This document shows positions 8,027 to 14,574 of a DNA stretch of 64,000 nt, piece after piece. Within the stretch, counting starts at the first letter, position 1, and the number at the start of each line of letters is the position of its first letter. The DNA is from Clostridia bacterium. Its GTDB lineage: Bacteria > Bacillota > Clostridia > Oscillospirales > CAG-272. Location of the stretch: assembly GCA_017936565.1 (NCBI GenBank), contig JAGBFG010000016.1, forward strand, positions 1 to 64,000, in the 5' to 3' direction. A model generated the notes under the pieces. That model did not search any database, was not told where the DNA came from, and saw nothing but the letters and a program-made list of their open reading frames with translations. Both the position numbers and the translations under genes were made by a program.

Positions 8027-8101
8027 GCCTGCATAGTTAAATGGATATAATAACCCCCTCCTAAGGGGTAGTTACAGGTTCGATTCCTGTTGCGGGTGCC
8101 A
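8027..8101 (+). tRNA. tRNA-Arg (anticodon CCT)
   Basis: A 75-base cloverleaf can be drawn by hand: acceptor GCCTGCA/TGCGGGT with two G-T pairs, D-stem GTTA/TAAT, anticodon stem ACCCC/GGGGT with loop CTCCTAA (anticodon CCT), a 4-base variable loop, T-arm ACAGG-TTCGATT-CCTGT, discriminator G and encoded CCA (8099-8101). Its 3' half is the attachment site of the downstream island. Confidence 0.93.
8058..8095 (+). repeat. attL-like direct repeat (3' half of tRNA-Arg)
   Basis: Thirty-eight bases, from the anticodon loop to the start of the 3' acceptor strand, are repeated exactly at 10,341-10,378. Four of the next six bases also match. Confidence 0.85.
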
Positions 8102-8120
8102 TTTAAAAACGTTTTTAAAT
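8101..8120. repeat. perfect 20-bp palindrome directly after the tRNA
   Basis: ATTTAAAAAC followed by its exact reverse complement, starting at the last base of the tRNA CCA. It could end tRNA transcription or bind a dimeric protein. Confidence 0.6.
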
Positions 8121-8134
8121 CCTGCCATTTTCGC

Positions 8135-8163
8135 TTGAAAAAAGTACAGTTTTGTGGTATAAT
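8135..8163 (+). promoter_or_regulatory. promoter of fic with a possible operator
   Basis: TTGAAA (8135-8140), 17 bases, TATAAT (8158-8163). An imperfect palindrome, GTACATATACGTAC, lies at the expected transcription start (about 8168-8181) and could be an operator. Confidence 0.65.
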
Positions 8164-8198
8164 ATCAGTACATATACGTACCCCGGAAAGGAGAAGAT

Positions 8199-8807
8199 AT
8201 GACACTTGAAAACAGATTAAGAATAACCGATTCTGCGGAGCTTGCTCGTGAAGAAGAAAGAATAAGTAAAACACGCGCCATAGAACTTTTCGAAACTAAT
8301 TTCCTTTCTTCTCTTACCCCGGGAACGTTTGATGCTCTTTCTAAAATACACATTTTCCTTTTTTCTGACATATACGACTTTGCAGGTCAGATACGGACGG
8401 TGAACATAGCAAAGGGAAATTTTAGATTTGCTCCACTTATGTATCTCCATACCGCACTTGAAAATATCGAAAAAATGCCTCAGAGCACGTTCGATGAAAT
8501 CGTTGAAAAATATGTTGAAATAAATGTGGCACATCCTTTTAGAGAGGGAAATGGACGAGCAACACGAATTTGGCTTGATCACATACTGAAAGCTGAACTC
8601 GGAAGGGTGATTGATTGGAGCCTTGTAGATAAAGAGGATTATCTTCTTGCTATGGAAAGAAGTCCTATCAAAGATATTGAAATCAAGCACCTCCTAAAAA
8701 ATGCTTTGACAGATAAGGTGAATGACCGACAGGTATTTATGAAAGGAATTGACCATAGCTACTACTACGAGGGCTATACTACCTTTAAAGCCGAGGATTT
8801 GAAATAA
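8199..8807 (+). CDS. fic: Fic family protein, class III (C-terminal inhibitory motif)
   Basis: A 202-residue AMP-transferase-type protein. The catalytic motif HPFREGNGRATR (112-123) is complete (HxFxEGNGRxxR). SYYYEG (187-192) fits the S-xxx-E-G inhibitory motif that class III Fic proteins carry on a C-terminal helix, so the protein is probably self-inhibited and needs no separate antitoxin. Size matches Neisseria NmFic (about 190 residues). AAAGGAG lies 8 bases before the ATG. It is AT-rich relative to the surrounding chromosome. Targets cannot be read from sequence; class III members are known to modify DNA gyrase, topoisomerase IV or themselves. Confidence 0.9.
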   Translation: MTLENRLRITDSAELAREEERISKTRAIELFETNFLSSLTPGTFDALSKIHIFLFSDIYDFAGQIRTVNIAKGNFRFAPLMYLHTALENIEKMPQSTFDEIVEKYVEINVAHPFREGNGRATRIWLDHILKAELGRVIDWSLVDKEDYLLAMERSPIKDIEIKHLLKNALTDKVNDRQVFMKGIDHSYYYEGYTTFKAEDLK

Positions 8808-8946
8808 TGATTGGGCAGTCGATTTCGGCTGCTTTTTTCATTCTTGCAAGGCGGGTATCCCGCTTGGCGAAACGCATAGTAGGCATGTAAATTGCCTTGG
8901 TGATGGCAATTTGTACCCTACGCTTGTCCTGTTCCCTAAAATTCAT
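8785..8946 (-). CDS. possible small basic protein in the island, doubtful
   Basis: A 53-codon frame opens at the ATG at 8946 and reads RRVQIAITKAIYMPTMRFAK, with many Lys and Arg residues. It ends inside the 3' end of fic. No ribosome binding site is visible, and two good hairpins (at 8853-8865 and 8879-8923) overlap it. It could be the remnant of a larger mobile-element gene. I do not recognise it. Confidence 0.2.
   Translation of the reverse strand: MNFREQDKRRVQIAITKAIYMPTMRFAKRDTRLARMKKAAEIDCPIIISNPRL
8815..8838 (+). terminator. intrinsic terminator of fic
   Basis: The hairpin GCAGTCGATTTCGGCTGC is followed by six T, eight bases after the fic stop codon. Confidence 0.7.
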
Positions 8947-8984
8947 ATTTTAAGGTTTGTGTGCTCCAAAATTATGTATTTCAC

Positions 8985-9013
8985 TTGACTTTTTTTCTTG
9001 ATCGTGTTATAAT
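8985..9013 (+). promoter_or_regulatory. strong promoter of the structured RNA / EcsC-like gene
   Basis: TTGACT (8985-8990), 17 bases, TATAAT (9008-9013). Transcription would begin at about 9020, the first base of the long inverted repeat. Confidence 0.85.
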
Positions 9014-9020
9014 TGTAATT

Positions 9021-9183
9021 GCGAAACAAACTTAATAACAGAATTAGGGGTATTTTCTTTTTATGGGAATACTATACCCTTTTTTTGTCGACCCTACTTT
9101 TATGAATTTGGCAAAAATGCAAATTCCACTTTGGTAGGGTTGGCAAGATTTAATATCCCCATTCTGTTAAAGTTTGTTTCGCA
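9021..9183 (+). ncRNA. structured leader or small RNA with closing stem and two inner hairpins
   Basis: A closing stem joins 9021-9032 with 9171-9182 (12 perfect pairs) and continues with AACAGAAT/ATTCTGTT and GGGG/CCCC. Inside are hairpin A (AGGGGTAT 9046-9053 with ATACCCT 9074-9080, followed by seven T) and hairpin B (ACCCTAC 9091-9097 with GTAGGGT 9134-9140, then GAATTTG/CAAATTC). Hairpin A and the inner part of the closing stem compete for the same four G residues, so two states are possible. The RNA starts at the predicted transcription start. It is followed by a terminator and then the EcsC-like gene. No known riboswitch family is recognised; a MITE is the alternative. Confidence 0.6.
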
Positions 9184-9206
9184 GCAATCGGGATTTGCGT
9201 TTTTCG

Positions 9207-9244
9207 GTGCGTATGACTTCGGTTGTGCGCACTTTTTATTTTTG
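9207..9244 (+). terminator. strong intrinsic terminator before the EcsC-like gene
   Basis: An 11-bp stem GTGCGTATGAC (9207-9217)/GTTGTGCGCAC (9222-9232) closed by a TTCG tetraloop, then a T-rich run. It lies only 20 bases before the start codon at 9265, so it would cut the gene off unless read-through is regulated. Confidence 0.85.
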
Positions 9245-9264
9245 AATTGGAGGAGAAGAAAACA

Positions 9265-10179
9265 ATGAAAAATGAAGAAAGTGTATATGCTGAAACAATA
9301 GAAACAGAAGCAACTGGCGAAGAATCTGTTGAAGCAACGGAAAAAGGATTACGAAAAGCAAAGAACGTTATTGTCAAAGCAATTGACGAGAATGGAAATG
9401 ATGAAATTGATATTGAAGATGTCATCATAAAAGGTTTAAGATTTCCCGGAATAAGAATTAACCGAGAAGCGTTCTTACGAAAACAATTTTTTAAGCGGTA
9501 CTCAAAAGAAATTATTGATATAGCAATTGCAGAATCTCCAATGAAAGCAAAGATTCCTGTAAAAGAGATTGATAAAATTGCAGATGAGGTAATTCAATTT
9601 GAGAGAAACTGTGTGTCGGGTATTTCTGCGGTACTTGGTGCTCCGGGCGGTTGGGCTATGGTCGCAACCATTCCTGCTGATATAGCACAATATTATTGTT
9701 ATCTATTAAGAGCTACGCAAAAACTTTTATATCTTTATGGTTTTCCTCAAATAGACATCGAGGAACAAGGTAATACGTTTGATGATGCCATAATGAACAC
9801 GCTGATTATTTGTTTCGGTGTAATGTATGGCACTGCCGGCGCAAACAATGCCCTAAAAGCCATAGCGAAGGCTTTGGGCATCGGAGTTGAAAAGCAACTT
9901 ATGAAAAAAGCTCTAACCAAAGGTACAATATATCCAATTGTCAAAAGTGTTGCCAAGTGGTTTGGCGCTAAGATGACAAAAGAAGTTTTTACAGGCTTCT
10001 TCAAGAGAGCTATTCCTCTTGTCGGCGGAGTTCTTGGGGGAGGCATTACTTATCTTTCTTTCAAACCCTGCTGTGATAAACTTAAAAAGTCTTTGCAAGA
10101 TACCATCTTGAGCAACCCCAAGTACAAGCCTGTTCTTGAGGATGATATGATTATTAACGAAATTGAAAATATGGAGTAA
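9265..10179 (+). CDS. EcsC-like protein in the island
   Basis: A 304-residue protein. An acidic N-terminus (residues 1-60) precedes a region with ADIAQYYCYLLRATQKLLYLYGFP and, near the C-terminus, IPLVGGVLGGGITYL. The DIAQ-x(n)-LYGFP and IPxVG-x-xxGGxINY-like pattern recalls the EcsC family, whose biochemical role is not established. Hydrophobic stretches suggest membrane association. The start at 9265 is fixed by GGAGGAG at 9249-9255; a longer frame from 9223 would begin inside the terminator hairpin. Codon use is AT-rich like fic. Confidence 0.55.
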   Translation: MKNEESVYAETIETEATGEESVEATEKGLRKAKNVIVKAIDENGNDEIDIEDVIIKGLRFPGIRINREAFLRKQFFKRYSKEIIDIAIAESPMKAKIPVKEIDKIADEVIQFERNCVSGISAVLGAPGGWAMVATIPADIAQYYCYLLRATQKLLYLYGFPQIDIEEQGNTFDDAIMNTLIICFGVMYGTAGANNALKAIAKALGIGVEKQLMKKALTKGTIYPIVKSVAKWFGAKMTKEVFTGFFKRAIPLVGGVLGGGITYLSFKPCCDKLKKSLQDTILSNPKYKPVLEDDMIINEIENME

Positions 10180-10253
10180 TTTGTCCGTCCACCCTTGTAC
10201 ACCCACACGCTACAAAGCACAATAGAAACCACCAACAAACCCACAACCTACCA

Positions 10254-10293
10254 AGCGTAAAATTTGCCTTTTCGGTGGATTTTACGCTTATTT
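10254..10293 (+). terminator. terminator of the EcsC-like gene
   Basis: AGCGTAAAAT (10254-10263)/ATTTTACGCT (10279-10288) followed by TATTTT. The outer arms GCGTAAAA/TTTTACGC are the same as in the terminator at 13,071, with different inner pairs. Confidence 0.7.
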
Positions 10294-10340
10294 TGCACAA
10301 AAATCACCCGCCCCCAGATAGACTCATACACTTATGAAAA

Positions 10341-10378
10341 CTCCTAAGGGGTAGTTACAGGTTCGATTCCTGTTGCGG
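10341..10378 (+). repeat. attR-like direct repeat (displaced 3' half of tRNA-Arg)
   Basis: An exact 38-base copy of 8058-8095. It lacks the 5' half of the tRNA and has two changes in the following six bases (including the CCA region), so it is not a functional tRNA. Confidence 0.85.
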
Positions 10379-10384
10379 ATGTCA

Positions 10385-10416
10385 AAAATTCCGTGCGCAA
10401 AAGCGTGCGAAATTTT
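10385..10416 (+). terminator. hairpin after the displaced tRNA half
   Basis: AAAATTCCGTGCGC pairs with GCGTGCGAAATTTT (one mismatch, two G-T pairs). It follows the attR copy directly and is plausibly the terminator that originally ended the tRNA gene before the island inserted. Confidence 0.45.
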
Positions 10417-10448
10417 CACTTTTCATACTTAAAAAAACATTTTTCCCC

Positions 10449-10477
10449 TTTACTATTTACTGTTATGGTGCTATAAT
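10449..10477 (+). promoter_or_regulatory. promoter of the repeat protein
   Basis: TTTACT (10449-10454), 17 bases, TATAAT (10472-10477), about 50 bases before the start codon. Confidence 0.7.
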
Positions 10478-10527
10478 GAAAATGAAAGAGATGGAAAAAT
10501 TACTCATATTTTTAAGGAGACAGCGTT

Positions 10528-13029
10528 ATGAAAGAAGCAGATATCTTAAACAATGAGAAAAAACTCAAAAAAGCCGTGAAATGTTATAGACGGCGTCATC
10601 TTCGTGGCTTTTTTATTTGGCTGTGGGGGTTACTCTCGTTCGTTCCGATACTGGTTGTCGCCATAGCAGTCACTTTAAGCGCCATTCCCGTTAAAAACTT
10701 CGTCGGCGAAGAACAAGCGGGAAAGGTTGCGGATGGCTCTATTCTGGAAGCTATTATGCAAATAAACAGCTACACCTTTGACGAGGTTCCCATCGCGAAG
10801 GAGCTCATTAACACGGTAACCTCAACCGAAGTGTTTAACGGCAAGCAGCTTGGCGATCTTATACACATCAAAACGGACGATATCGGCACGGTAAAGATTA
10901 TGGATTTCGTCAACCAAATTTCTTCCAATCCCGGTGAAATGATTGAAATTGTTGCTTCGATAGATACTCTTATCGGATTGGAAGCCTTGGGCGATTTCGG
11001 CGCTCTTTCATCCTTCTCAACCTATGAAGAGGTAGAGGTCGAGATTGACGTCAACGACCCTGCGTTTACCCCCGCTCTTTATTATTATCAAGTGGACGGC
11101 GCGTATGTCCGCGCGTTTGACAACGATAAAAACAGAATTGCTCCCGAGGGTGCGATCCTCTACTACGGCGCTTTGGCGTATATGCCCATTCCCGATGCGG
11201 TTAACCTCATCAGCGAAAGTCTTGGTAGAGAATCGTTAACCGAAATATTAACCAACCTTGGCGGTGCTGAAATGGGCGAGGATAGCGTTATCGTGAAGCT
11301 CTTAGGCAGCACCACGATTAACGGCGTTGGCAACATTACTTTAAGCGATATTGAGCTTAGCACGTTTATTCCCGAAGAAAATAACAAGGACCTGTACCAA
11401 ATTTTGCGTAGCGCTTGCGTTGACGATTTGGGCCCCAACGACCCTATCACCCTGCAAAACGTGGCGAACGGCTTTGATATGCAAAAGATTAAATTGACAG
11501 GCTTCTTGGACAAAACCACCTACGCAACCTTCTATAATATTTTGTGTGACGCGTTGGACACCAATCCCAATGATAATGTCACCGTTAAGCCCGAGGATAT
11601 TACGATTGCTCAGCTCGGCAGCTTCGATATAACCAACACCAAGCTTTCGGCATTGCTTGGCGAAAAGTCGGCTGATAACGAAACAATTTACGATATCCTG
11701 TGCTCGGCTTGCGGCGTGGAGGATTACCGGGATTTAACCATCAATCACCTGCAATCATTTAGCCTTGACGGCGTTTATTTGGAGGACGTTCTGCCCTATT
11801 CAAGCGACAATGCGGATATTTATGAAACCATTATGAATCTGAACCCTGAGGTCAGCAACAGAAGTGAGCTTCAAATCAAGCACTTGTCCAACCTGAATCC
11901 CAAAACCCTGTCGCTCAAATCGGTTGGTATTTCCGGCGAGGTGTTAACCTTCTTGTCCAAGGCGCTCAATATGAAGGAGGATGAAATTAAGGTCAACAAC
12001 CTTTCAACGCTAACCGTTGATGCTATTCCTCTTTCCGCGGTATTGCCATACTCGGGCAACGAAACCACCTATAAATTGCTCCTTTCGGCTCTGACGGGTA
12101 AAAACCAGGATACCGTAACCGTTGGTGACTTAAAGACGTTTAACCTTAACTCAGTCAAGCTCATTGACATTTTAGGTGAAAGAACGGATAACCTATACGA
12201 TGTATTGGCGCAAGCGTCCGGAGTAAGCAAGGTAAGCCTTACCGTTGGTTCGTTAAGCTCTTCGTTTGATATCGGCAGAGTAACCCTGTCTTCCATCATA
12301 ACGGAAAGCACAGGCAGAGATAAAATGTTTGATATCTTGGTTTCTGCTTGCGGATTAACCGACGCAAGTCAATTAAAGGTTTCTTCGTTGACAGGCTTCA
12401 ACGCTTCAAGAATCTTGCTAGATGCCGTTTTGCACGAGCCTGAACAGCACGTGAAGTGGTTAATGGAAGACGCTTGTAATAAAGCTTACGAAACAATCAC
12501 CATTAACGACTTAACGAGCAGCACCTTCGATATTGACAGGGTGAAGATTTCCCACCTTATTGACGATGCCGCCCCCACCCTGCAAACCATTTTAAGTGAT
12601 GCTTGTAATGGAAAGGCTTATGCAGAATTGCTGTTCAAGGATATTTCTTCGGAAGGCAGCTTCAACCTTAACAGCGTAAAATTAAGCTCACTTGTGACGG
12701 AAAACACGGGCAACGAAATTGTTGATAAGCTAAAAGCCGATAGCACCGTAACCATAGGAAATATGGGCACGAAATTAACCGCCATTCTTCCTACCGTTAA
12801 GCTGTCTTCCGTTCTGACGCAAGACACGGGCAACGGCTTATTAGACAGTCTAAGAAAGGATAGCTCTGTCACTATTGGAAATGTCGGCGAAAAGCTTAAC
12901 CAGAAGCTTTCGGTAGCAACCATCGGTCAGCTTATTGAAGACGGTATTATTACCGTAGAGGTGACAAACCCCGAGGTTTTGGCAATGACCTTAGACCAAG
13001 CCATTGAAAAACTGAATATGCTTCCTTAA
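10528..13029 (+). CDS. membrane-anchored protein with about 13 tandem repeats of 40-50 residues
   Basis: An 833-residue protein of no family I recognise. A basic cytoplasmic N-terminus (KKLKKAVKCYRRRHLRG) is followed by one membrane helix (about 28-50), then a long extracytoplasmic region. From about residue 245 to the end, roughly 13 degenerate repeats occur, each with the pattern T-[IV]-x-x-L-x-x-F-x-[LI]-x-x-[VI]-x-L-x-x-[LI]-L, then 10-15 variable residues and a helix like YDILCSACG. Examples begin DLTINHLQSFSL, TVTVGDLKTFNL and SLTVGSLSSSFD. There is no LPxTG or cell-wall anchor; the N-terminal helix holds it. The AAGGAG site and isolated promoter/terminator suggest a single-gene unit. 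Confidence 0.75.
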   Translation: MKEADILNNEKKLKKAVKCYRRRHLRGFFIWLWGLLSFVPILVVAIAVTLSAIPVKNFVGEEQAGKVADGSILEAIMQINSYTFDEVPIAKELINTVTSTEVFNGKQLGDLIHIKTDDIGTVKIMDFVNQISSNPGEMIEIVASIDTLIGLEALGDFGALSSFSTYEEVEVEIDVNDPAFTPALYYYQVDGAYVRAFDNDKNRIAPEGAILYYGALAYMPIPDAVNLISESLGRESLTEILTNLGGAEMGEDSVIVKLLGSTTINGVGNITLSDIELSTFIPEENNKDLYQILRSACVDDLGPNDPITLQNVANGFDMQKIKLTGFLDKTTYATFYNILCDALDTNPNDNVTVKPEDITIAQLGSFDITNTKLSALLGEKSADNETIYDILCSACGVEDYRDLTINHLQSFSLDGVYLEDVLPYSSDNADIYETIMNLNPEVSNRSELQIKHLSNLNPKTLSLKSVGISGEVLTFLSKALNMKEDEIKVNNLSTLTVDAIPLSAVLPYSGNETTYKLLLSALTGKNQDTVTVGDLKTFNLNSVKLIDILGERTDNLYDVLAQASGVSKVSLTVGSLSSSFDIGRVTLSSIITESTGRDKMFDILVSACGLTDASQLKVSSLTGFNASRILLDAVLHEPEQHVKWLMEDACNKAYETITINDLTSSTFDIDRVKISHLIDDAAPTLQTILSDACNGKAYAELLFKDISSEGSFNLNSVKLSSLVTENTGNEIVDKLKADSTVTIGNMGTKLTAILPTVKLSSVLTQDTGNGLLDSLRKDSSVTIGNVGEKLNQKLSVATIGQLIEDGIITVEVTNPEVLAMTLDQAIEKLNMLP

Positions 13030-13070
13030 TCTTAAACCATAAAAGCTCAGCCGAACAGGTGATGCTTTTG

Positions 13071-13110
13071 GCGTAAAACCCGCCGTTTTGGCGGGTTTTA
13101 CGCTTTTTTT
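13071..13110 (+). terminator. intrinsic terminator of the repeat protein gene
   Basis: GCGTAAAACCCGCC/GGCGGGTTTTACGC with loop GTTTT, followed by seven T. Confidence 0.92.
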
Positions 13111-13129
13111 AAAAAAAGCGATTTTGGCA

Positions 13130-13158
13130 TTGACTTTGTCTTTTTTATGTGCTATACT
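13130..13158 (+). promoter_or_regulatory. promoter of the MFS-GH13-deacetylase genes
   Basis: TTGACT (13130-13135), 17 bases, TATACT (13153-13158). Confidence 0.8.
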
Positions 13159-13188
13159 CCAAAAAGACAATATGAAACGGAGGGGCTT

Positions 13189-14496
13189 ATGATGGAAAGG
13201 CTCGATACGGAGAAAAAGGATATTTATAAGGGTAGCAGACTCTGCTACATATTGGAAGCGGCGGTGGAGTATTTTATTTCTATCCTCGTCGGTACAACTT
13301 ATCTTGCAAAGCTTACCTCTTCTATCGGTATCTCCGATGGCGTGACGGGAATTTTGTCGTCCTTCATATCGCTCGGCTGTGGATTTCAGATATTAGCGCT
13401 GCTTTTGTCGGGCGGCGGAAGTAAAAAGCGGCTCATTACAGGAATGACGCTGATTCATCAGCTTTTGTTTACCTTCCTTTACGTTGTGCCGCTGTTTGAT
13501 CTTTCTAAAAACACCAAGACGGTCATTTTCGTTGTCCTTCTTGTTTTGGCGTACTTCCTTAAAAATCTCGTTTTCGCGCCCAAAACCGCTTGGATGATGT
13601 CGCTCGTTGACGACAGCTTCAGGGGCAGATTTACCGCGAAAAAGGAAATCGTGTCGCTCATCTCAGGTATGGTCGTTCAGATCGTGATGGGGCGCGTCAT
13701 AGATACCTTTGAGGAGCGCGGGAATTTGCAAAGCGCCTTTATCGTTTCAACGGCGGTGCTTCTTGTGTTCACGGTGGCGCACGTTATGCTTCTTATCCTG
13801 ACAAAGGAGAAAAAGGAAGTAGAGTCCATCGCTACAATCTCAGTCAAGGAGCAGTTAAAGAGCGCGATAACGGATAAGAATTTGCACGCGCTCATCCCCC
13901 TCTATATCCTGTGGAACGTGGCAAACTATATCACCACCCCCTTTTACGGCACGTATCAGCTCAAGGATCTTGGCTTCAGTATGACGTTTGTTGCCGTTTT
14001 ATCCATCATTTACGCATTAGTGCGCTCGCTCGTTTCCCCTATGTTTGGCAAGCTTGCCGATAAACGCTCCTTCGCGACGATGTTGAAAATATGCTTCGGC
14101 ATCAAGATATTCGCCTTCGTCTTCAATATGATAGCCGGGCAGGTGTTCTATACCGTCTATTATATCCTGTCAGCCATCGCTTTGGCAGGCATCAACGGCG
14201 GTATGTTGAATATCATCTACGATTATATTCCGCACACAAGAAGAACAGGCGCTCTCGCCATCTGCAACAGCATCTCTGGCGTGCTTGGCTTCTTCGCCAC
14301 TCTTGCGGCAAAGCCGCTTGTCGACTATATCCAAAGCCAAGGCAACAAATTCCTGTTTTTCGAGCACATATACGCGCAGCAGCTTCTCTCGTTTTTAGCC
14401 GCCGTTATCATTTTTGTTATCATTCTTTATTTGCATTTCGTTGTCTCAAAGCTTTGTAAGCCAAGCGCCAATCCTGTATCGGACAACGCGATATAG
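13189..14496 (+). CDS. MFS-type transporter
   Basis: A 435-residue polytopic membrane protein with about 12 hydrophobic helices in two halves, separated by a charged loop near residues 205-230 (KEKKEVES). The second half carries MFGKLADKRSF, a form of the MFS loop motif (G-x-LADR). The substrate is not readable; the following GH13 hydrolase and deacetylase suggest an oligosaccharide or modified sugar. Two adjacent ATG codons (13189 and 13192) both fit the GGAGGGG site. Confidence 0.75.
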   Translation: MMERLDTEKKDIYKGSRLCYILEAAVEYFISILVGTTYLAKLTSSIGISDGVTGILSSFISLGCGFQILALLLSGGGSKKRLITGMTLIHQLLFTFLYVVPLFDLSKNTKTVIFVVLLVLAYFLKNLVFAPKTAWMMSLVDDSFRGRFTAKKEIVSLISGMVVQIVMGRVIDTFEERGNLQSAFIVSTAVLLVFTVAHVMLLILTKEKKEVESIATISVKEQLKSAITDKNLHALIPLYILWNVANYITTPFYGTYQLKDLGFSMTFVAVLSIIYALVRSLVSPMFGKLADKRSFATMLKICFGIKIFAFVFNMIAGQVFYTVYYILSAIALAGINGGMLNIIYDYIPHTRRTGALAICNSISGVLGFFATLAAKPLVDYIQSQGNKFLFFEHIYAQQLLSFLAAVIIFVIILYLHFVVSKLCKPSANPVSDNAI

Positions 14497-14574
14497 TCTA
14501 ATCCCCTTTCCCCTGTAGTGCAAAAATCTCAGAAGATTATGTTTCTGTTAAAAAATATAAAAAGGAGAAAAAGT

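Larger units (their letters stand above)
8058..10378. mobile_element. degenerate 2.3-kb genomic island integrated in tRNA-Arg(CCT)
   Basis: The segment lies between an intact tRNA-Arg gene and a displaced 38-bp copy of that tRNA's 3' half, the footprint left by tyrosine-recombinase islands that integrate into tRNA genes. The contents (fic, a structured RNA and an EcsC-like gene) are clearly more AT-rich than the flanks. No integrase, relaxase or replication gene is visible, so it is a remnant, or a satellite mobilised by a recombinase elsewhere. Confidence 0.75.

Noticed and set aside
9021..9183. A retron-type msr/msd RNA
   Set aside because: The long closing stem around two hairpins resembles the a1/a2 layout, but no reverse transcriptase gene lies in the window and the island is fully accounted for.
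9021..9183. A MITE with 30-bp terminal inverted repeats
   Set aside because: It is kept as an alternative, but no clear target-site duplication flanks it, and the repeat starts precisely at the predicted transcription start, which favours a functional RNA.
10341..10378. A second tRNA-Arg gene
   Set aside because: Only the 3' half is present. The acceptor 5' strand, D-arm and 5' anticodon stem are missing, and the CCA region is altered, so it is an attachment-site copy.
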